Shown in pieces: positions 53,086 through 62,056 of a DNA stretch of 64,000 nucleotides. A model generated the notes under the pieces. That model was not told the origin of the DNA and made no database searches. It was given only the letters and a program-made list of their open reading frames with translations. This DNA comes from Verrucomicrobiota bacterium (lineage in GTDB: Bacteria; Verrucomicrobiota; Verrucomicrobiia; Opitutales; Opitutaceae). The stretch is from contig JAQGOP010000032.1 of the NCBI GenBank assembly GCA_028293545.1, positions 1 to 64,000 on the forward strand, read 5' to 3'. Positions within the stretch are counted from its first letter, which is position 1. Each line of letters begins with the position of its first letter. The position numbers and the translations under genes are program-made.

Positions 53086-53219
53086 GCGAACACGTGCGTG
53101 AAAATCGCGAGCGCCAGCACGACCGCCAGGAAGCAGCCGAACACGAAGAGATAAACCCCGCGCCACGTCCGGAACCCCGGGACGCCCGGCGAATCGCGAT
53201 CTGGCTCAGGTGTCGGCAT
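53082..53219 (-). CDS. 45-residue membrane protein translationally coupled to the symporter
   Basis: The translation runs MPTPEPDRDSPGVPGFR, TWRGVYLFVFGCFLAVVLAL, AIFTHVFA. There is one membrane helix after a short acidic cytoplasmic leader. The TGA overlaps the ATG of the symporter (ATGA), and the ATG is 18 nt after the stop of the PIG-L deacetylase gene, so it is embedded in the operon. Small partner subunits beside SSS transporters are known (YhdT with PanF), which suggests an accessory subunit. The family is not recognised. Confidence 0.65.
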   Translation of the reverse strand: MPTPEPDRDSPGVPGFRTWRGVYLFVFGCFLAVVLALAIFTHVFA

Positions 53220-53237
53220 GGTTTCCAGGCCTCAACG

Positions 53238-55778
53238 TCACGGCTTGCCTGCGACCGGCGCGTTCGACTTTCCCAGCGAAACCAGGTTGGCGAAAAACCG
53301 ATAGGCCCCGGGCACCCCCGCGGGCAACTGCCGGAAAAAGGCCAGCCCGGTATAGACGTAGTAGCCTTGCCCATGCCGCGCGACCAGCACGCTGCCCTTC
53401 AGCGGCGACTCTCCGGGATCGTTGAACGCGATGATCGGCACATAATGCGTCTCGTCCCATGAGCTCGGAAAATATGCGCCGCGCTCCTGAATCCACCCGT
53501 CGAAGTCGGCCGGCCCGAGACGATTCGGCGTCGTCAGGGCGGGATGCTCGGGCGCGAGGAAGGTGAACGGCGAATTCTCGTCGGTGACGCGCAAATCCGG
53601 CGCCGGGCCCTGGATCGAAAAAGGATAGGGGCCGAGGATTTTGTCCTTCAGGCGATCCGGTCGATTGTACTGCACGACGACTGTGCCGCCCTGTTCCACG
53701 TAGGTCATCAAGCCCGCGAGATTTGCCGACAGGTTCGGGTGTTCGTTAAACGACCGGACCCCCAGCACCACCGCGTCAAACGTCTTCAATTTTTCCGCGG
53801 TCAGGTCCTCTTCGCGCAGCATCGTCACCGCATAGCCCATCTGCTCCAGGCATTCCGCCACCGCATCGCCCGCGCCGGGCAGGTAACCAATCCGCTGTCC
53901 CGCCAGGTTGAAATCAAAGCACACCGCCCTGATTTGCGCCGCGGGCTGCAGCAGCTGCAGCGGCAAGTGCGCATAACGGACCTCCTCGCGTTGGTTGGAG
54001 TATTCCTTCCCTTCGATCGTGGCCACGGCCTTCAGCGAACCGGCGGAAGCGGTCGCCGGCGCCGAGACTTGGAATTCAAAGCGCGCCTTGTCGCCGGGCT
54101 GCGCGAGATGGAACGACTGCTCCGCTGGGACGGCTTTCCAGCCATCCGGCACAAACAATCGCAGCGTTCCCGCCGCAACCGATCGAGCGGCCGAAACGTC
54201 CACGCTCACCGTTCGCGTCGAGCTTGGCTTCATGATCGCGACTTCCGTGGCGAATGCCATCGAGACGGGGGGAATCACATCCAGCCGCCGGCGATTTCCA
54301 CGGGTTGCCGCTTCACCCGTCGGCGAGGGTTCGGTGGCGACGACCAAGGTCTGGCCCGCGACCTCAAAAACGTAATCCAACGGGACCGCGGGAAAGCTCT
54401 CCGGCCGGCCGATCATCCGCGGATCCGACACCCGGAAAATTCCCGCCGACCCTTCCTCGCGCAGCCAATACGGCTGAGTCAACGGCGTATCCAGCGGCAG
54501 CAACCCCGTGAGGTCGAAGGCCAGCGGTTTGCCCGGAAAAACCGTGGCGGCCTTGGACCCCACGAGTTTCAGTCGATGGCTTCGCACCGCGAGAAAAAGG
54601 ACGGGAATGTCGCTCACGCTGATCGAGACGTGCAGCCGGAGTTTTTCACCGGGAACGATCTCAGGGCGATCGACCGACGTTTCGACCCTGAGGCCGAGAC
54701 ACTCCCCAATGATATGATCGAGCTGGGCGCGCTTGTCGGTGACGAGGGGATCCGCCGGCAGCTCCGCGAGCTTGGCCCGGATGGTTAAAAGTTGGGGGAC
54801 GGAGCGGGAAGGCTGGGCGGCGTCGAACTTGGCCATGACTTCCTCGATCAATTTTCCAATGTCGGCTCCCCGGGGGATCCGCGCCCACGTCAGGTCGACG
54901 CCATCCATGATATCGGTCGTGGCCGGTTCGCCCGCGAGCAGCATGAACGACTGGACGTTTGGACCGCTGTCGTTGCGCGAGGAAAATCCGCCGAGACCCT
55001 GCGTCTTGTGCATGCCGCGGCTGCGATTCGCGATGGTGCCAAACGACTCGCCGGTCACCGGGTCAATCCCGCCGATGTCCATCTTCACGCTGGCGCCGGC
55101 CAGGCCGTTCGCGCCGCGGCCCTGGCCGAATTCATTCCAGAGCACGCGCTTCGCCTGCCACGGCTGGAGGCCTTCCGCGATTTGCGCGGGATAGGCGAGC
55201 GGATCCGCCGCGCGCTTGAATGCCTCGACCGCGAGGATCGCCGACGCCGTGTGATGGCCGTGCCCGCCGCTTCCGGGCGGCACCGGGAAACGCGTCACGA
55301 TCACGTCGGGGCGAAACTGCCGGATCACGCGCACCACGTCGGCGAGCACTTCGTCGCGATTCCAAAATTTCAATGTCTCCTCCGGCGACTTCGAAAAACC
55401 AAAGTCGATCGCGCGGGTGAAAAACTGCCGCCCTCCATCCATTTTCCTCGCCGCGAGCAATTCCTGGGTGCGCGCCACGCCGAGTTTTTCACCGAAATCC
55501 TTGCCGAGCTCATTCTGCCCGCCATCGCCCCGCGTCAGCGAAAGATACCCGGTGCGGTAACCGCGGCCGCGCGAAAGGAACGTGATCAGCTGCGTGTTTT
55601 CGTCGTCCGGGTGCGCGCCGAGATGGAGCACGGTGCCGGTTTCGCGCAACGCGCGAAGCTCCTGCGCGATCGGCGATATTCCCGCGAACGCCGCGGGGCG
55701 ATCAACGTGATCAACGGCCAGCGCCGCGGTTGCCCATCCCAACGCTAGACAGGCGCCGACGCGCGCGAGGAAATCCAT
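53238..55778 (-). CDS. Secreted PIG-L/LmbE deacetylase with C-terminal ThuA-like domain
   Basis: An 846-residue extracytoplasmic protein. The signal peptide is MDFLARVGACLALGWATAALA. Residues about 40-330 are a PIG-L zinc deacetylase: VLHLGAHPDDENTQLITFL, SLTRGDGGQNELGKDFGEKL, and GSGGHGHHTASA for the third ligand. A middle beta-sandwich region (about 350-600) follows. Residues from about 610 form a GATase/ThuA-like Rossmann part (RIGYLPGAGDAVAECLEQMG, GTVVVQYNRPDRL, GQGYYVYTGLAFFRQLPAG). It may deacetylate or de-amidate an N-acyl amino sugar outside the cytoplasm. ATG 55778 is chosen (GTG 55790 possible). First gene of the operon running to bshA. Confidence 0.85.
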   Translation of the reverse strand: MDFLARVGACLALGWATAALAVDHVDRPAAFAGISPIAQELRALRETGTVLHLGAHPDDENTQLITFLSRGRGYRTGYLSLTRGDGGQNELGKDFGEKLGVARTQELLAARKMDGGRQFFTRAIDFGFSKSPEETLKFWNRDEVLADVVRVIRQFRPDVIVTRFPVPPGSGGHGHHTASAILAVEAFKRAADPLAYPAQIAEGLQPWQAKRVLWNEFGQGRGANGLAGASVKMDIGGIDPVTGESFGTIANRSRGMHKTQGLGGFSSRNDSGPNVQSFMLLAGEPATTDIMDGVDLTWARIPRGADIGKLIEEVMAKFDAAQPSRSVPQLLTIRAKLAELPADPLVTDKRAQLDHIIGECLGLRVETSVDRPEIVPGEKLRLHVSISVSDIPVLFLAVRSHRLKLVGSKAATVFPGKPLAFDLTGLLPLDTPLTQPYWLREEGSAGIFRVSDPRMIGRPESFPAVPLDYVFEVAGQTLVVATEPSPTGEAATRGNRRRLDVIPPVSMAFATEVAIMKPSSTRTVSVDVSAARSVAAGTLRLFVPDGWKAVPAEQSFHLAQPGDKARFEFQVSAPATASAGSLKAVATIEGKEYSNQREEVRYAHLPLQLLQPAAQIRAVCFDFNLAGQRIGYLPGAGDAVAECLEQMGYAVTMLREEDLTAEKLKTFDAVVLGVRSFNEHPNLSANLAGLMTYVEQGGTVVVQYNRPDRLKDKILGPYPFSIQGPAPDLRVTDENSPFTFLAPEHPALTTPNRLGPADFDGWIQERGAYFPSSWDETHYVPIIAFNDPGESPLKGSVLVARHGQGYYVYTGLAFFRQLPAGVPGAYRFFANLVSLGKSNAPVAGKP

Positions 55779-55885
55779 TTTTTGAGGCACCGCTAGGACG
55801 ATTCGATGAAGCCAATAAAACCAGGTTCGGTGAAGCCGGCCGCGCGCGTCGTGGAACGAACGCGGCCGTCACTTCGGGCGGATCT

Positions 55886-56758
55886 TCAGCGCAGGCGGGC
55901 GAGCAGCGCCTCGTTCAGGCGAACGTACTCATCCTTGGCCGGGCTGGAGTCCTTCTTCGCCGCGGCCAGGGACGCTTCGGCCGTCGCGATCGCGCCAGCC
56001 TTGTCACCCATTTTTTCGAGGATCAGCGCCTTCCGGTACACGAGGTAAAAGGCATCGGGATTCGCCTTGAGCGCGGCGTCCATCCACTCGACGGCTTTCT
56101 TCAAGTCGAGGTTCTGCTCATAATAAAACATCGCGGCCGATGCGTAGGGCTTCTTCGCCGCCGACGACGACATCACGCTCTCGATCTGCGGCACCAGCTG
56201 CCCGACCAGGTCGACTTCGATCTTCACCGGCACGAGTGTCTTCTCCCAGACCAGTTCAAACTGGGCCGATTCGTTGCGCAGTTCGTTGAATTCGATCGTG
56301 AACGTCTCGATCGGCTGGACGAGTTTCACGGGTTTCGCGGTCACGCGCACGAGGTCGTTCTTCTGGTCGTAGGAATAAGCGCCCCACTGGCCGACGACCT
56401 TGTTGAGGATCACGGTCCATTCGGTTTCACCGGGAATCGAGTAGAGCGCGTACGATCCCGCCGGGACGTCCGCGCCGCCGAATTTAACCGGCGTGCTGAA
56501 AGTGATCTTGGTCGCGGTATTTGCGCCCGTGCGCCAGACTTTGCCGTAGGCCTCGAGTCCGCCGAAGATCACGCGCCCTTTCACGCTGGGACGCGAGTAG
56601 TCGACCTCGATGTCGGTGAGACCGACGCGTTGCTTCAGGGTCGCCGACGGGCTCGCGGCGGGAAAAGCCAGCGGAGCGGGAGGAGTTTGGGCCAGCAGGC
56701 CGGTCGACAGGACCGATCCGGCGAGAACGAGCATCAGCAGACGCGATGAGGTAATCAT
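55886..56758 (-). CDS. Secreted DUF2911 protein with TPR-like tail
   Basis: A 290-residue protein. ATG 56758 gives a signal peptide (MITSSRLLMLVLAGSVLSTG, LLAQ). The DUF2911 domain spans about residues 45-190: VDYSRPSVKGRVIFG, VWRTGANTATKITFSTPV, VPAGSYALYSIPGETEWTVI, then IFEFNELRNESAQ-like sequence (TIEFNELRNESAQFELVW). The last 80 residues (AMFYYEQNLDLKKAVEWMD, AFYLVYRKALILEKMGDKAG) look like two tetratricopeptide repeats. Function unknown; probably periplasmic. It is 108 nt upstream of the PIG-L gene and may be part of the same transcript. Confidence 0.85.
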   Translation of the reverse strand: MITSSRLLMLVLAGSVLSTGLLAQTPPAPLAFPAASPSATLKQRVGLTDIEVDYSRPSVKGRVIFGGLEAYGKVWRTGANTATKITFSTPVKFGGADVPAGSYALYSIPGETEWTVILNKVVGQWGAYSYDQKNDLVRVTAKPVKLVQPIETFTIEFNELRNESAQFELVWEKTLVPVKIEVDLVGQLVPQIESVMSSSAAKKPYASAAMFYYEQNLDLKKAVEWMDAALKANPDAFYLVYRKALILEKMGDKAGAIATAEASLAAAKKDSSPAKDEYVRLNEALLARLR

Positions 56759-56841
56759 GGGAGGAGGAGGAGAAACCACTGTGAGAGCCGGGGCCATTCA
56801 AATTATTCCGCGTCCCCGCGCCCGCCGCCTCGCCGTGGACC

Positions 56842-57639
56842 TCACTTGATCCGAATTTTCGACAGATCCTCCTTCGCTTTCGGCCATTTCAGCCGCAGGC
56901 CTTCGAGGGCCTCCACCACGGTGCGCGCGACGACATAATCGCGATACCAGTTCCGATCCGCCGGCACCACGTGCCAGCGTGCTTCGGGCATGCTCGTCGC
57001 GCTGAGCATGTCCTCGTAAGCGTCGACGTAATCGGCCCACCGCTGGCGCGTGGTGAGATCCGCGCGGGAAAATTTCCAATACTTCGCGGGGTCCGCCAGG
57101 CGCTCTCGAAAACGCTCGGCTTGCTCCTCGCGGCTGACGTGGAGGTAAAATTTGAGCAGCAGCACGCGATTTTCCGTGAGCATCCTCTCCCATGCCACGA
57201 TCTGCGCGTAGCGCCGCTTCCATTCCTTGCGCCCGACCAGGCCGAGAATGCGTTCGACCAAAACCGCCTCGTAGTGCGAGCGGTTGAACACGCCGATGTT
57301 GCCATAGCGGGGAACCTCGCGATGGACGCGCCAGAGATAATCGTGGGCGCTCTCTTCCGACGACGGCACCTTGAAATTCGCCACCTGCACCCCCGCCGGG
57401 TTGACGTGTCGCAGGACCGAGCGCACCGAGCCGTCCTTGCCGCTCGCATCCATGCCTTGAAAAACCAGCAGCAATGCATGGCTCGAGTTGGCATAAAGCA
57501 GCTGTTGGAGCTCATCGATGCGGTGGCGAAACCCTTCGGTCGCGGCCTTGGTTTCCGCCTTGTCGAGCCCCGCGGAATACGCCGGGTCGAATTTCTTGAA
57601 CTTAACTCGGCCGGCGACCGTGAGGGGCTGGTTGCTCAT
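56842..57639 (-). CDS. ppk2: Polyphosphate kinase 2 family protein
   Basis: A 265-residue kinase that uses polyphosphate to phosphorylate nucleotides (ADP/GDP or AMP according to class). Walker A is VFQGMDASGKDGSVRSVL; lid and Walker B-like blocks are WRVHREVPRYGNIGVFNRSHYEAVLVER split here, KFYLHVSREEQAERFRERL and RWHVVPADRNWYRDYVVA. Length and motifs suit a one-domain PPK2, class III by resemblance, so AMP as well as ADP may be a substrate. ATG 57639 is chosen. It is divergent from the epimerase gene. Confidence 0.92.
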   Translation of the reverse strand: MSNQPLTVAGRVKFKKFDPAYSAGLDKAETKAATEGFRHRIDELQQLLYANSSHALLLVFQGMDASGKDGSVRSVLRHVNPAGVQVANFKVPSSEESAHDYLWRVHREVPRYGNIGVFNRSHYEAVLVERILGLVGRKEWKRRYAQIVAWERMLTENRVLLLKFYLHVSREEQAERFRERLADPAKYWKFSRADLTTRQRWADYVDAYEDMLSATSMPEARWHVVPADRNWYRDYVVARTVVEALEGLRLKWPKAKEDLSKIRIK

Positions 57640-57694
57640 AGGGTAAGCCCATCGACCCGTTCCGTCGCCTGCCGTTCACTGAAAACCCCGGACA

Positions 57695-57794
57695 TTTAAC
57701 CACGAATGAACACGAATTCGGGCGGTGAGCAGAATCGGAACTGGCCTTTGCTGGTTCGGGATTCGGGTTCATTCGGGTCCATTCGTGGTTAAAA
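57695..57794. repeat. Inverted repeat with ttaaccacgaatg arms (100 bp)
   Basis: Left arm tttaaccacgaatgaacacgaat (from 57695) and right arm attcgggtccattcgtggttaa (to 57794) are complementary over about 22 bp with two mismatches. The interior repeats attcgggttcattcgg. It sits between the divergent ppk2 and epimerase genes. A related half copy is at 10138-10172. Confidence 0.6.
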
Positions 57795-57840
57795 AATCCG
57801 TTGCCTGACTCCTCACTCGAAAGTTTCCTCGGCGCTTACC

Positions 57841-58902
57841 ATGGCTAAATCCCTCCTCGTTACCGGCTCCTCCGGCCTCATCGGCTCGGAAGTCTGCGTT
57901 TTTTTCGCCCGCGAACTCGGCTATACCGTGCACGGCGTCGACAACAACCAGCGCGCGGTGTTCTTCGGGCCGCAGGGCGATACCCGTTGGAATCAGCAAC
58001 GCCTCTCGAAGGAACTCCCCGGCTTTGTCCACCATGAGCTCGATATCCGCGACCGCGCCGGGGTCCTCGCGCTCGTGAAAACCATCAAGCCGTCCGTCAT
58101 CGTGCACACGGCCGCGCAGCCCAGCCACGATCGCGCGGCGGCGATCCCGTTTGACGACTTCGACACGAACGCCGTCGGGACCCTGAACCTGCTCGAGGCG
58201 ACCCGCCAGGCCGCGCCCGAATCGCCGTTCGTCCATATGAGCACGAACAAGGTTTACGGCGACGCCCCGAATCGCATCGCGCTCAAGGAACTCGAAACCC
58301 GCTGGGATTACGCCGACGACGCCTACGCCCACGGCATCGCGGAAACCTTCACCATCGACCAGTCGAAACATTCGCTGTTCGGCGCGTCGAAAGTCGCGGC
58401 CGATGTCATGGTCCAGGAATACGGCCGCTACTTCAACCTGCCGTCCTGCTGCCTCCGCGGCGGCTGCCTCACGGGCCCGAACCACACCGGCGTCGAACTT
58501 CACGGCTTCCTCAGTTACCTCGTGAAGTGCAATCTCGAGGGCCGCGAGTACAAGGTTTTCGGTTACAAGGGAAAGCAGGTCCGGGATAACATTCACTCCC
58601 TCGATGTCGCGCGATTCATGGCGGCGTTCGTCGCCGCTCCGCGCACGGGTGAAGTCTACAATCTCGGCGGCGGGAAACCCAACAGCACCTCGATCCTCGA
58701 GGCGTTCAAGATCACCGAAAAACTCACCGGGAAGGCGCAGGTCCACAGTTACGTCGACCAGAACCGCATCGGCGACCACATCTGCTACTACAGCGATCTC
58801 CGAAAAATGCGCGCGCACTACCCGGCCTGGGATATCACGCAGTCGCTCGAGGAAACGATCAGGCAGATCGTCGAAGCCTGGCGGCGTCGCGAAGGAAAGT
58901 GA
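57841..58902 (+). CDS. Extended SDR, CDP-paratose 2-epimerase-like
   Basis: A 353-residue NAD-dependent sugar-nucleotide epimerase. [17 protein letters not shown] is the coenzyme motif, followed by the sugar-nucleotide motif [13 protein letters not shown] and [41 protein letters not shown] and [12 protein letters not shown] are typical of the RfbE/TyvB group. In the usual Y-x-x-x-K position it reads [13 protein letters not shown], so the catalytic Tyr is replaced by Phe, as I recall in this subfamily. ATG 57841 is chosen. Substrate not proven; the context is surface glycan synthesis. Confidence 0.83.
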   Translation: MAKSLLVTGSSGLIGSEVCVFFARELGYTVHGVDNNQRAVFFGPQGDTRWNQQRLSKELPGFVHHELDIRDRAGVLALVKTIKPSVIVHTAAQPSHDRAAAIPFDDFDTNAVGTLNLLEATRQAAPESPFVHMSTNKVYGDAPNRIALKELETRWDYADDAYAHGIAETFTIDQSKHSLFGASKVAADVMVQEYGRYFNLPSCCLRGGCLTGPNHTGVELHGFLSYLVKCNLEGREYKVFGYKGKQVRDNIHSLDVARFMAAFVAAPRTGEVYNLGGGKPNSTSILEAFKITEKLTGKAQVHSYVDQNRIGDHICYYSDLRKMRAHYPAWDITQSLEETIRQIVEAWRRREGK

Positions 58903-58968
58903 CGCGTCCGCGCTTGATTCAGGGGGGTCGAACGCGTTGCTGACCCGTTGGACGACTCCGAGCAGCGA

Positions 58969-59022
58969 TTAAATGTGGATGACGTCGAACAGCGCCTTGG
59001 GGAGAAGTCGCTCCACCGGACG
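58969..59022. repeat. CGCTCCACC-family intergenic repeat
   Basis: attaaatgtggatgacgtcg ... ggagaagtcgctccaccgg. It shares its ends with the copies at 2063-2110, 21559-21637 and 60932-60984. Non-coding. Confidence 0.55.
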
Positions 59023-59074
59023 AACCGCAGATAAGAGTTTATCCCGTCCGATAACTGGCTAAGAAATCCGGTCC

Positions 59075-60229
59075 TTGTCCCACGGGTCCCCAGCATTTCC
59101 CGCGAAGCCGGCGGCGCGCATCTTCGGTTTGGATTTCCTGCGTGCGGCGGCGATCCTGAGCGTGCTCTGCGCGCACCTGTTCGCCGTCCTCTACCCGCAT
59201 GTGTGGTGGCTCGGGATCCTCGGCCATGGCGGATTTTTCGGCGTCGAGCTCTTCTTCGTCCTCAGCGGTTTCCTCATCGGCCAAATCCTGATCCGGATCG
59301 GCCCCGAGCTCGCCGACGGCACGGAGCTGCCGGCCTTCTACCTGCGCCGATGGTTTCGCACCCTCCCGCTTTTCTGGCTCCTGGTCGTCGCCAACCTTGC
59401 CCTCGACCACTGGCAACACGGCGCGCCATTCGCGGCCAGCGCGCCCCTCGGCCACGCGTTTTTCCTGCGTAATTTTACGACGCTGCGGCTCCTGATCCTG
59501 CCGGAATCGTGGAGCCTCGCGGTCGAGGAATGGTTTTACCTGCTCTTCCCCGCCGCCCTGTGGCTCGGCCTGCGCTGGGTTCGCCGCTTCGACGCCGTAT
59601 TCATCGTCATCGCGCTCGGATTTTACCTCCTCTCGACGATCGCGCGGATCGTCGCGGCGCCGCAACCGGCGATGACCTGGGAATGGCTCCGCGTCGTCGT
59701 GATCTATCGTTTCGATGCGATCATGATCGGGATGCTCGCCGCGTGGTTTGCCGCCCGCTTTTCGGCCGCATGGCGTCGCATCGCGTGGCCTGCGCTCATC
59801 GCCGGAATTTTCCTGGTGACGGGAATGTATGCGAACCTCTGGAGGCTCGCGGGCAGCTGGGTGACGAATGGTCCCGATGATTTCTTCGCGCGCACATGGC
59901 GCTTCAATCTGCTCTCGCTGGGTTTCGCCCTGCTGTTGCCGATCGCATCCGCGTGGCGCGCTGCGGAAAATCCCCTGGCCGGCGCCATCCGTCGCATCGC
60001 GCTCTGGTCGTACGCCATCTACCTCGTGCAATACCCGTTTTCCCGGCTGGTCCTGCCCTATCTTTACCAGGATTCGGCCGCATCCGCGGCGCATGCCTGG
60101 GCCATCTTTTTCATCCAACTCGGCGGCACGATCGCGATCAGCGCCGTGCTTCACCATGCCTACGAGGCGCCTTGCACGCGCCTGCGCGAGTGGGTCGTCC
60201 CGAAACTGATGCGGCTGGTTTCAAAATAA
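59075..60229 (+). CDS. Acyltransferase 3 family membrane protein (OafA/YrhL-like)
   Basis: A 384-residue protein with about 10 membrane segments that transfers acyl groups to extracytoplasmic sugars. The start of the domain is RIFGLDFLRAAAILSVLCAH with the catalytic-type His, then GFFGVELFFVLSGFLIGQIL, FYLRRWFRTLPLFWLL and WSLAVEEWFYLLFPAAL, all family hallmarks. The initiation codon appears to be TTG 59075: an in-frame TAA at 59060 blocks anything earlier, and the next candidates fall inside the conserved domain. It is downstream of the epimerase gene, consistent with O-acylation of a polysaccharide. Confidence 0.87.
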   Translation: MSHGSPAFPAKPAARIFGLDFLRAAAILSVLCAHLFAVLYPHVWWLGILGHGGFFGVELFFVLSGFLIGQILIRIGPELADGTELPAFYLRRWFRTLPLFWLLVVANLALDHWQHGAPFAASAPLGHAFFLRNFTTLRLLILPESWSLAVEEWFYLLFPAALWLGLRWVRRFDAVFIVIALGFYLLSTIARIVAAPQPAMTWEWLRVVVIYRFDAIMIGMLAAWFAARFSAAWRRIAWPALIAGIFLVTGMYANLWRLAGSWVTNGPDDFFARTWRFNLLSLGFALLLPIASAWRAAENPLAGAIRRIALWSYAIYLVQYPFSRLVLPYLYQDSAASAAHAWAIFFIQLGGTIAISAVLHHAYEAPCTRLREWVVPKLMRLVSK

Positions 60230-60327
60230 GGCGGACCTCGCGTGAGGCGTGCGGGTCTAGCGAAAGCCGAGGCTTGGCTCGCAGGCTGGCCTTCTACGAA
60301 AACCCCGCCAAATTCCGTGTGCCCGCC

Positions 60328-60882
60328 ATGCTGACTCCCGCCTTCACACGTTATCGATTTTTCTACCTGTTCGTCGTACTGGGCGGCGTTCTCGTGGCCG
60401 AGGATTTGCCGCGCGCCTCCCCATTCCTGCCCGCTTCGACCCCCGGCGCGTCGGCCGCCGGCGCGGCGAAATATCAGCTCGGCGGGATGATCACCAAGGG
60501 CGGCGAAATCCTCGTGACCATCACGCGGGTCAGCGACAAGCAAAGTTTCTGGATCCCGGTCGGCGGCACCGTCAACGAAATCACCGTGGTAAGTTATAAC
60601 ACCAGCCTCGACCAAGTCGCGATCAAGGCGGACGGCCAGCAGTTCACGCTTTCGCTGCGCACCGCGGTGGTCGTGGCCGGCGATGGCACGAGTGTCGCGT
60701 CGACCGCAGCTGCGCCGATGGTTTCCGCTCCCCTGCCGCCGCCCTCGGGCCCGCCCGAAGTGCAGGAGCGCGAGGCGCGCATGCTGGTGACTGACCTCCT
60801 CGACATCGGCCAGCAGCACCGGAAAGCCTACGAGGAAGCGCAGAAAAAAGCCGCCGCGGACAAGGCGGCCGGGAAGCGCTGA
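60328..60882 (+). CDS. Secreted protein of unknown function (184 residues)
   Basis: ATG 60328 starts a signal-anchor-like leader (MLTPAFTRYRFFYLFVVLGG, VLVAED). The centre has a small beta domain (VTITRVSDKQSFWIPVGGTV, then ITVVSYNTSLDQVAIKADG, QQFTLSLRTAV) reminiscent of the linker domains of secretion-system inner membrane proteins, followed by a Pro-rich linker and a charged helix (AYEEAQKKAAADKAAGKR). No family is recognised. It is 98 nt downstream of the acyltransferase gene. Confidence 0.65.
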   Translation: MLTPAFTRYRFFYLFVVLGGVLVAEDLPRASPFLPASTPGASAAGAAKYQLGGMITKGGEILVTITRVSDKQSFWIPVGGTVNEITVVSYNTSLDQVAIKADGQQFTLSLRTAVVVAGDGTSVASTAAAPMVSAPLPPPSGPPEVQEREARMLVTDLLDIGQQHRKAYEEAQKKAAADKAAGKR

Positions 60883-60886
60883 GCCT

Positions 60887-60984
60887 GCGCAGGCGGCCCG
60901 CCTGCTCCGAAAGGCTTCGTCCGCAGCTAGTCTAAATGTAGACGGGCTCCAAGGCGCCTTGCGGAGAAGTCGCTCCACCCTCGG
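60887..60984. repeat. REP-like 17-mer plus CGCTCCACC-family repeat
   Basis: The palindrome gcaggcggcccgcctgc (60889-60905) begins 6 nt after the stop of the 184-residue protein gene. It is followed by tctaaatgtagacgggctcc ... cgctccaccctcgg (60932-60984). The same two-part order, REP then CGCTCCACC repeat, occurs at 1982-2110, which suggests a composite element. Confidence 0.65.
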
Positions 60985-61009
60985 CGTTGCCGAGCCGAAG
61001 AGCAGCCCT

Positions 61010-61897
61010 TCAATCCGTCAACCGGCTGAGGTACTGCCCGTATGAGGACTTGCCGAGCTTCTTGATGTTGAGGTCCAGCATCGCGCGATCGATCCAGCCT
61101 CGGCGGTAAGCGATTTCCTCGAGGCATGCGATCTTCAGGCCCTGGCGATTCTCGATCACGTGCACGAATTGGGCGGCCTCGATCAGCGAATCGTGCGTGC
61201 CGGTGTCGAGCCACGCCGTGCCCCGGCCGAGCAGTTCGACGTGCAGCTTGCCCGCTTCGAGGTAGAGCCGGTTGAGGTCGGTGATCTCGAGCTCGCCGCG
61301 CTTCGACGGCTTCAGGTTGCGCGCGAGCCCGACGACATCGCGGTCGTAAAAATAGAGTCCCGGGATCGCGTAATTGGACTTCGGCTGCGCCGGTTTTTCC
61401 TCGAGGGAAAGCACGCGGCCTTCGGCGCCGAATTCCACGACGCCGTAACTTTTCGGGTCCGCCACGTGGTAACCAAAAATCGTCGCACCCTCCGTGCGGG
61501 CGCCGGCGGTCGCGAGCGAATGCGTCAATTCGTGCCCGTAGAAAAGATTGTCGCCAAGGATCAGGGCCGACGGCGAATCGCCCACATGGTCTGCGCCGAT
61601 GATGAACGCCTGCGCCAAGCCATCCGGACTCGGCTGCTCCGCATACGAGAGTTTAAGCCCGAGATTGGCTCCGTCGCCCAGCAAACGGCGAAACAGCGGC
61701 AGGTCCTGCGGCGTGGAGATGATCAGGACCTCGCGGATGCCCGAGAGCATGAGGACCGACAGCGGATAATAGATCATCGGCTTGTCGTAGACCGGCATGA
61801 GCTGCTTGCTCACCGCGATCGTCAGCGGAAACAGCCGCGTGCCCGACCCGCCAGCGAGAATGATGCCCTTGCGGGACTTTGATTCAGAAGAACTCAC
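61010..61897 (-). CDS. rfbA: Glucose-1-phosphate thymidylyltransferase
   Basis: Makes dTDP-glucose from glucose-1-phosphate and dTTP, the first step of dTDP-rhamnose synthesis. The protein has 295 residues. [31 protein letters not shown] spans the nucleotide-binding loop and is read here in two parts; other blocks are [31 protein letters not shown] and [20 protein letters not shown]. The start is GTG 61897 ([14 protein letters not shown]). It is the downstream gene of a minus-strand set with rfbB and the NRS/ER-like gene. Confidence 0.96.
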   Translation of the reverse strand: MSSSESKSRKGIILAGGSGTRLFPLTIAVSKQLMPVYDKPMIYYPLSVLMLSGIREVLIISTPQDLPLFRRLLGDGANLGLKLSYAEQPSPDGLAQAFIIGADHVGDSPSALILGDNLFYGHELTHSLATAGARTEGATIFGYHVADPKSYGVVEFGAEGRVLSLEEKPAQPKSNYAIPGLYFYDRDVVGLARNLKPSKRGELEITDLNRLYLEAGKLHVELLGRGTAWLDTGTHDSLIEAAQFVHVIENRQGLKIACLEEIAYRRGWIDRAMLDLNIKKLGKSSYGQYLSRLTD

Positions 61898-61905
61898 GTG
61901 GAATT

Positions 61906-62049
61906 TCGGATGGCTGATTTCGGATTGCGGAGGGGGTGAGGTCGGGAACTTGGACAGCTTTGCTAAGTTAGCGCGTTAATCCAGAACGCAGATTCGCGAA
62001 ATCGCGCCCGAGGGCTCGAACATTCCGCAATCCACCATCCGAAATCAGC
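61906..62049. repeat. Inverted repeat between rfbB and rfbA
   Basis: atttcggatggctgatttcggattgcgga (61905-61932) is partly complementary to tccgcaatccaccatccgaaatcagca (62024-62049 region). The 159 bp gap may fold into a hairpin within the rfb transcript. Related ttgcggatt units lie at 12140-12172 and 27610-27665. Confidence 0.5.
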
Positions 62050-62056
62050 AGTTCCA

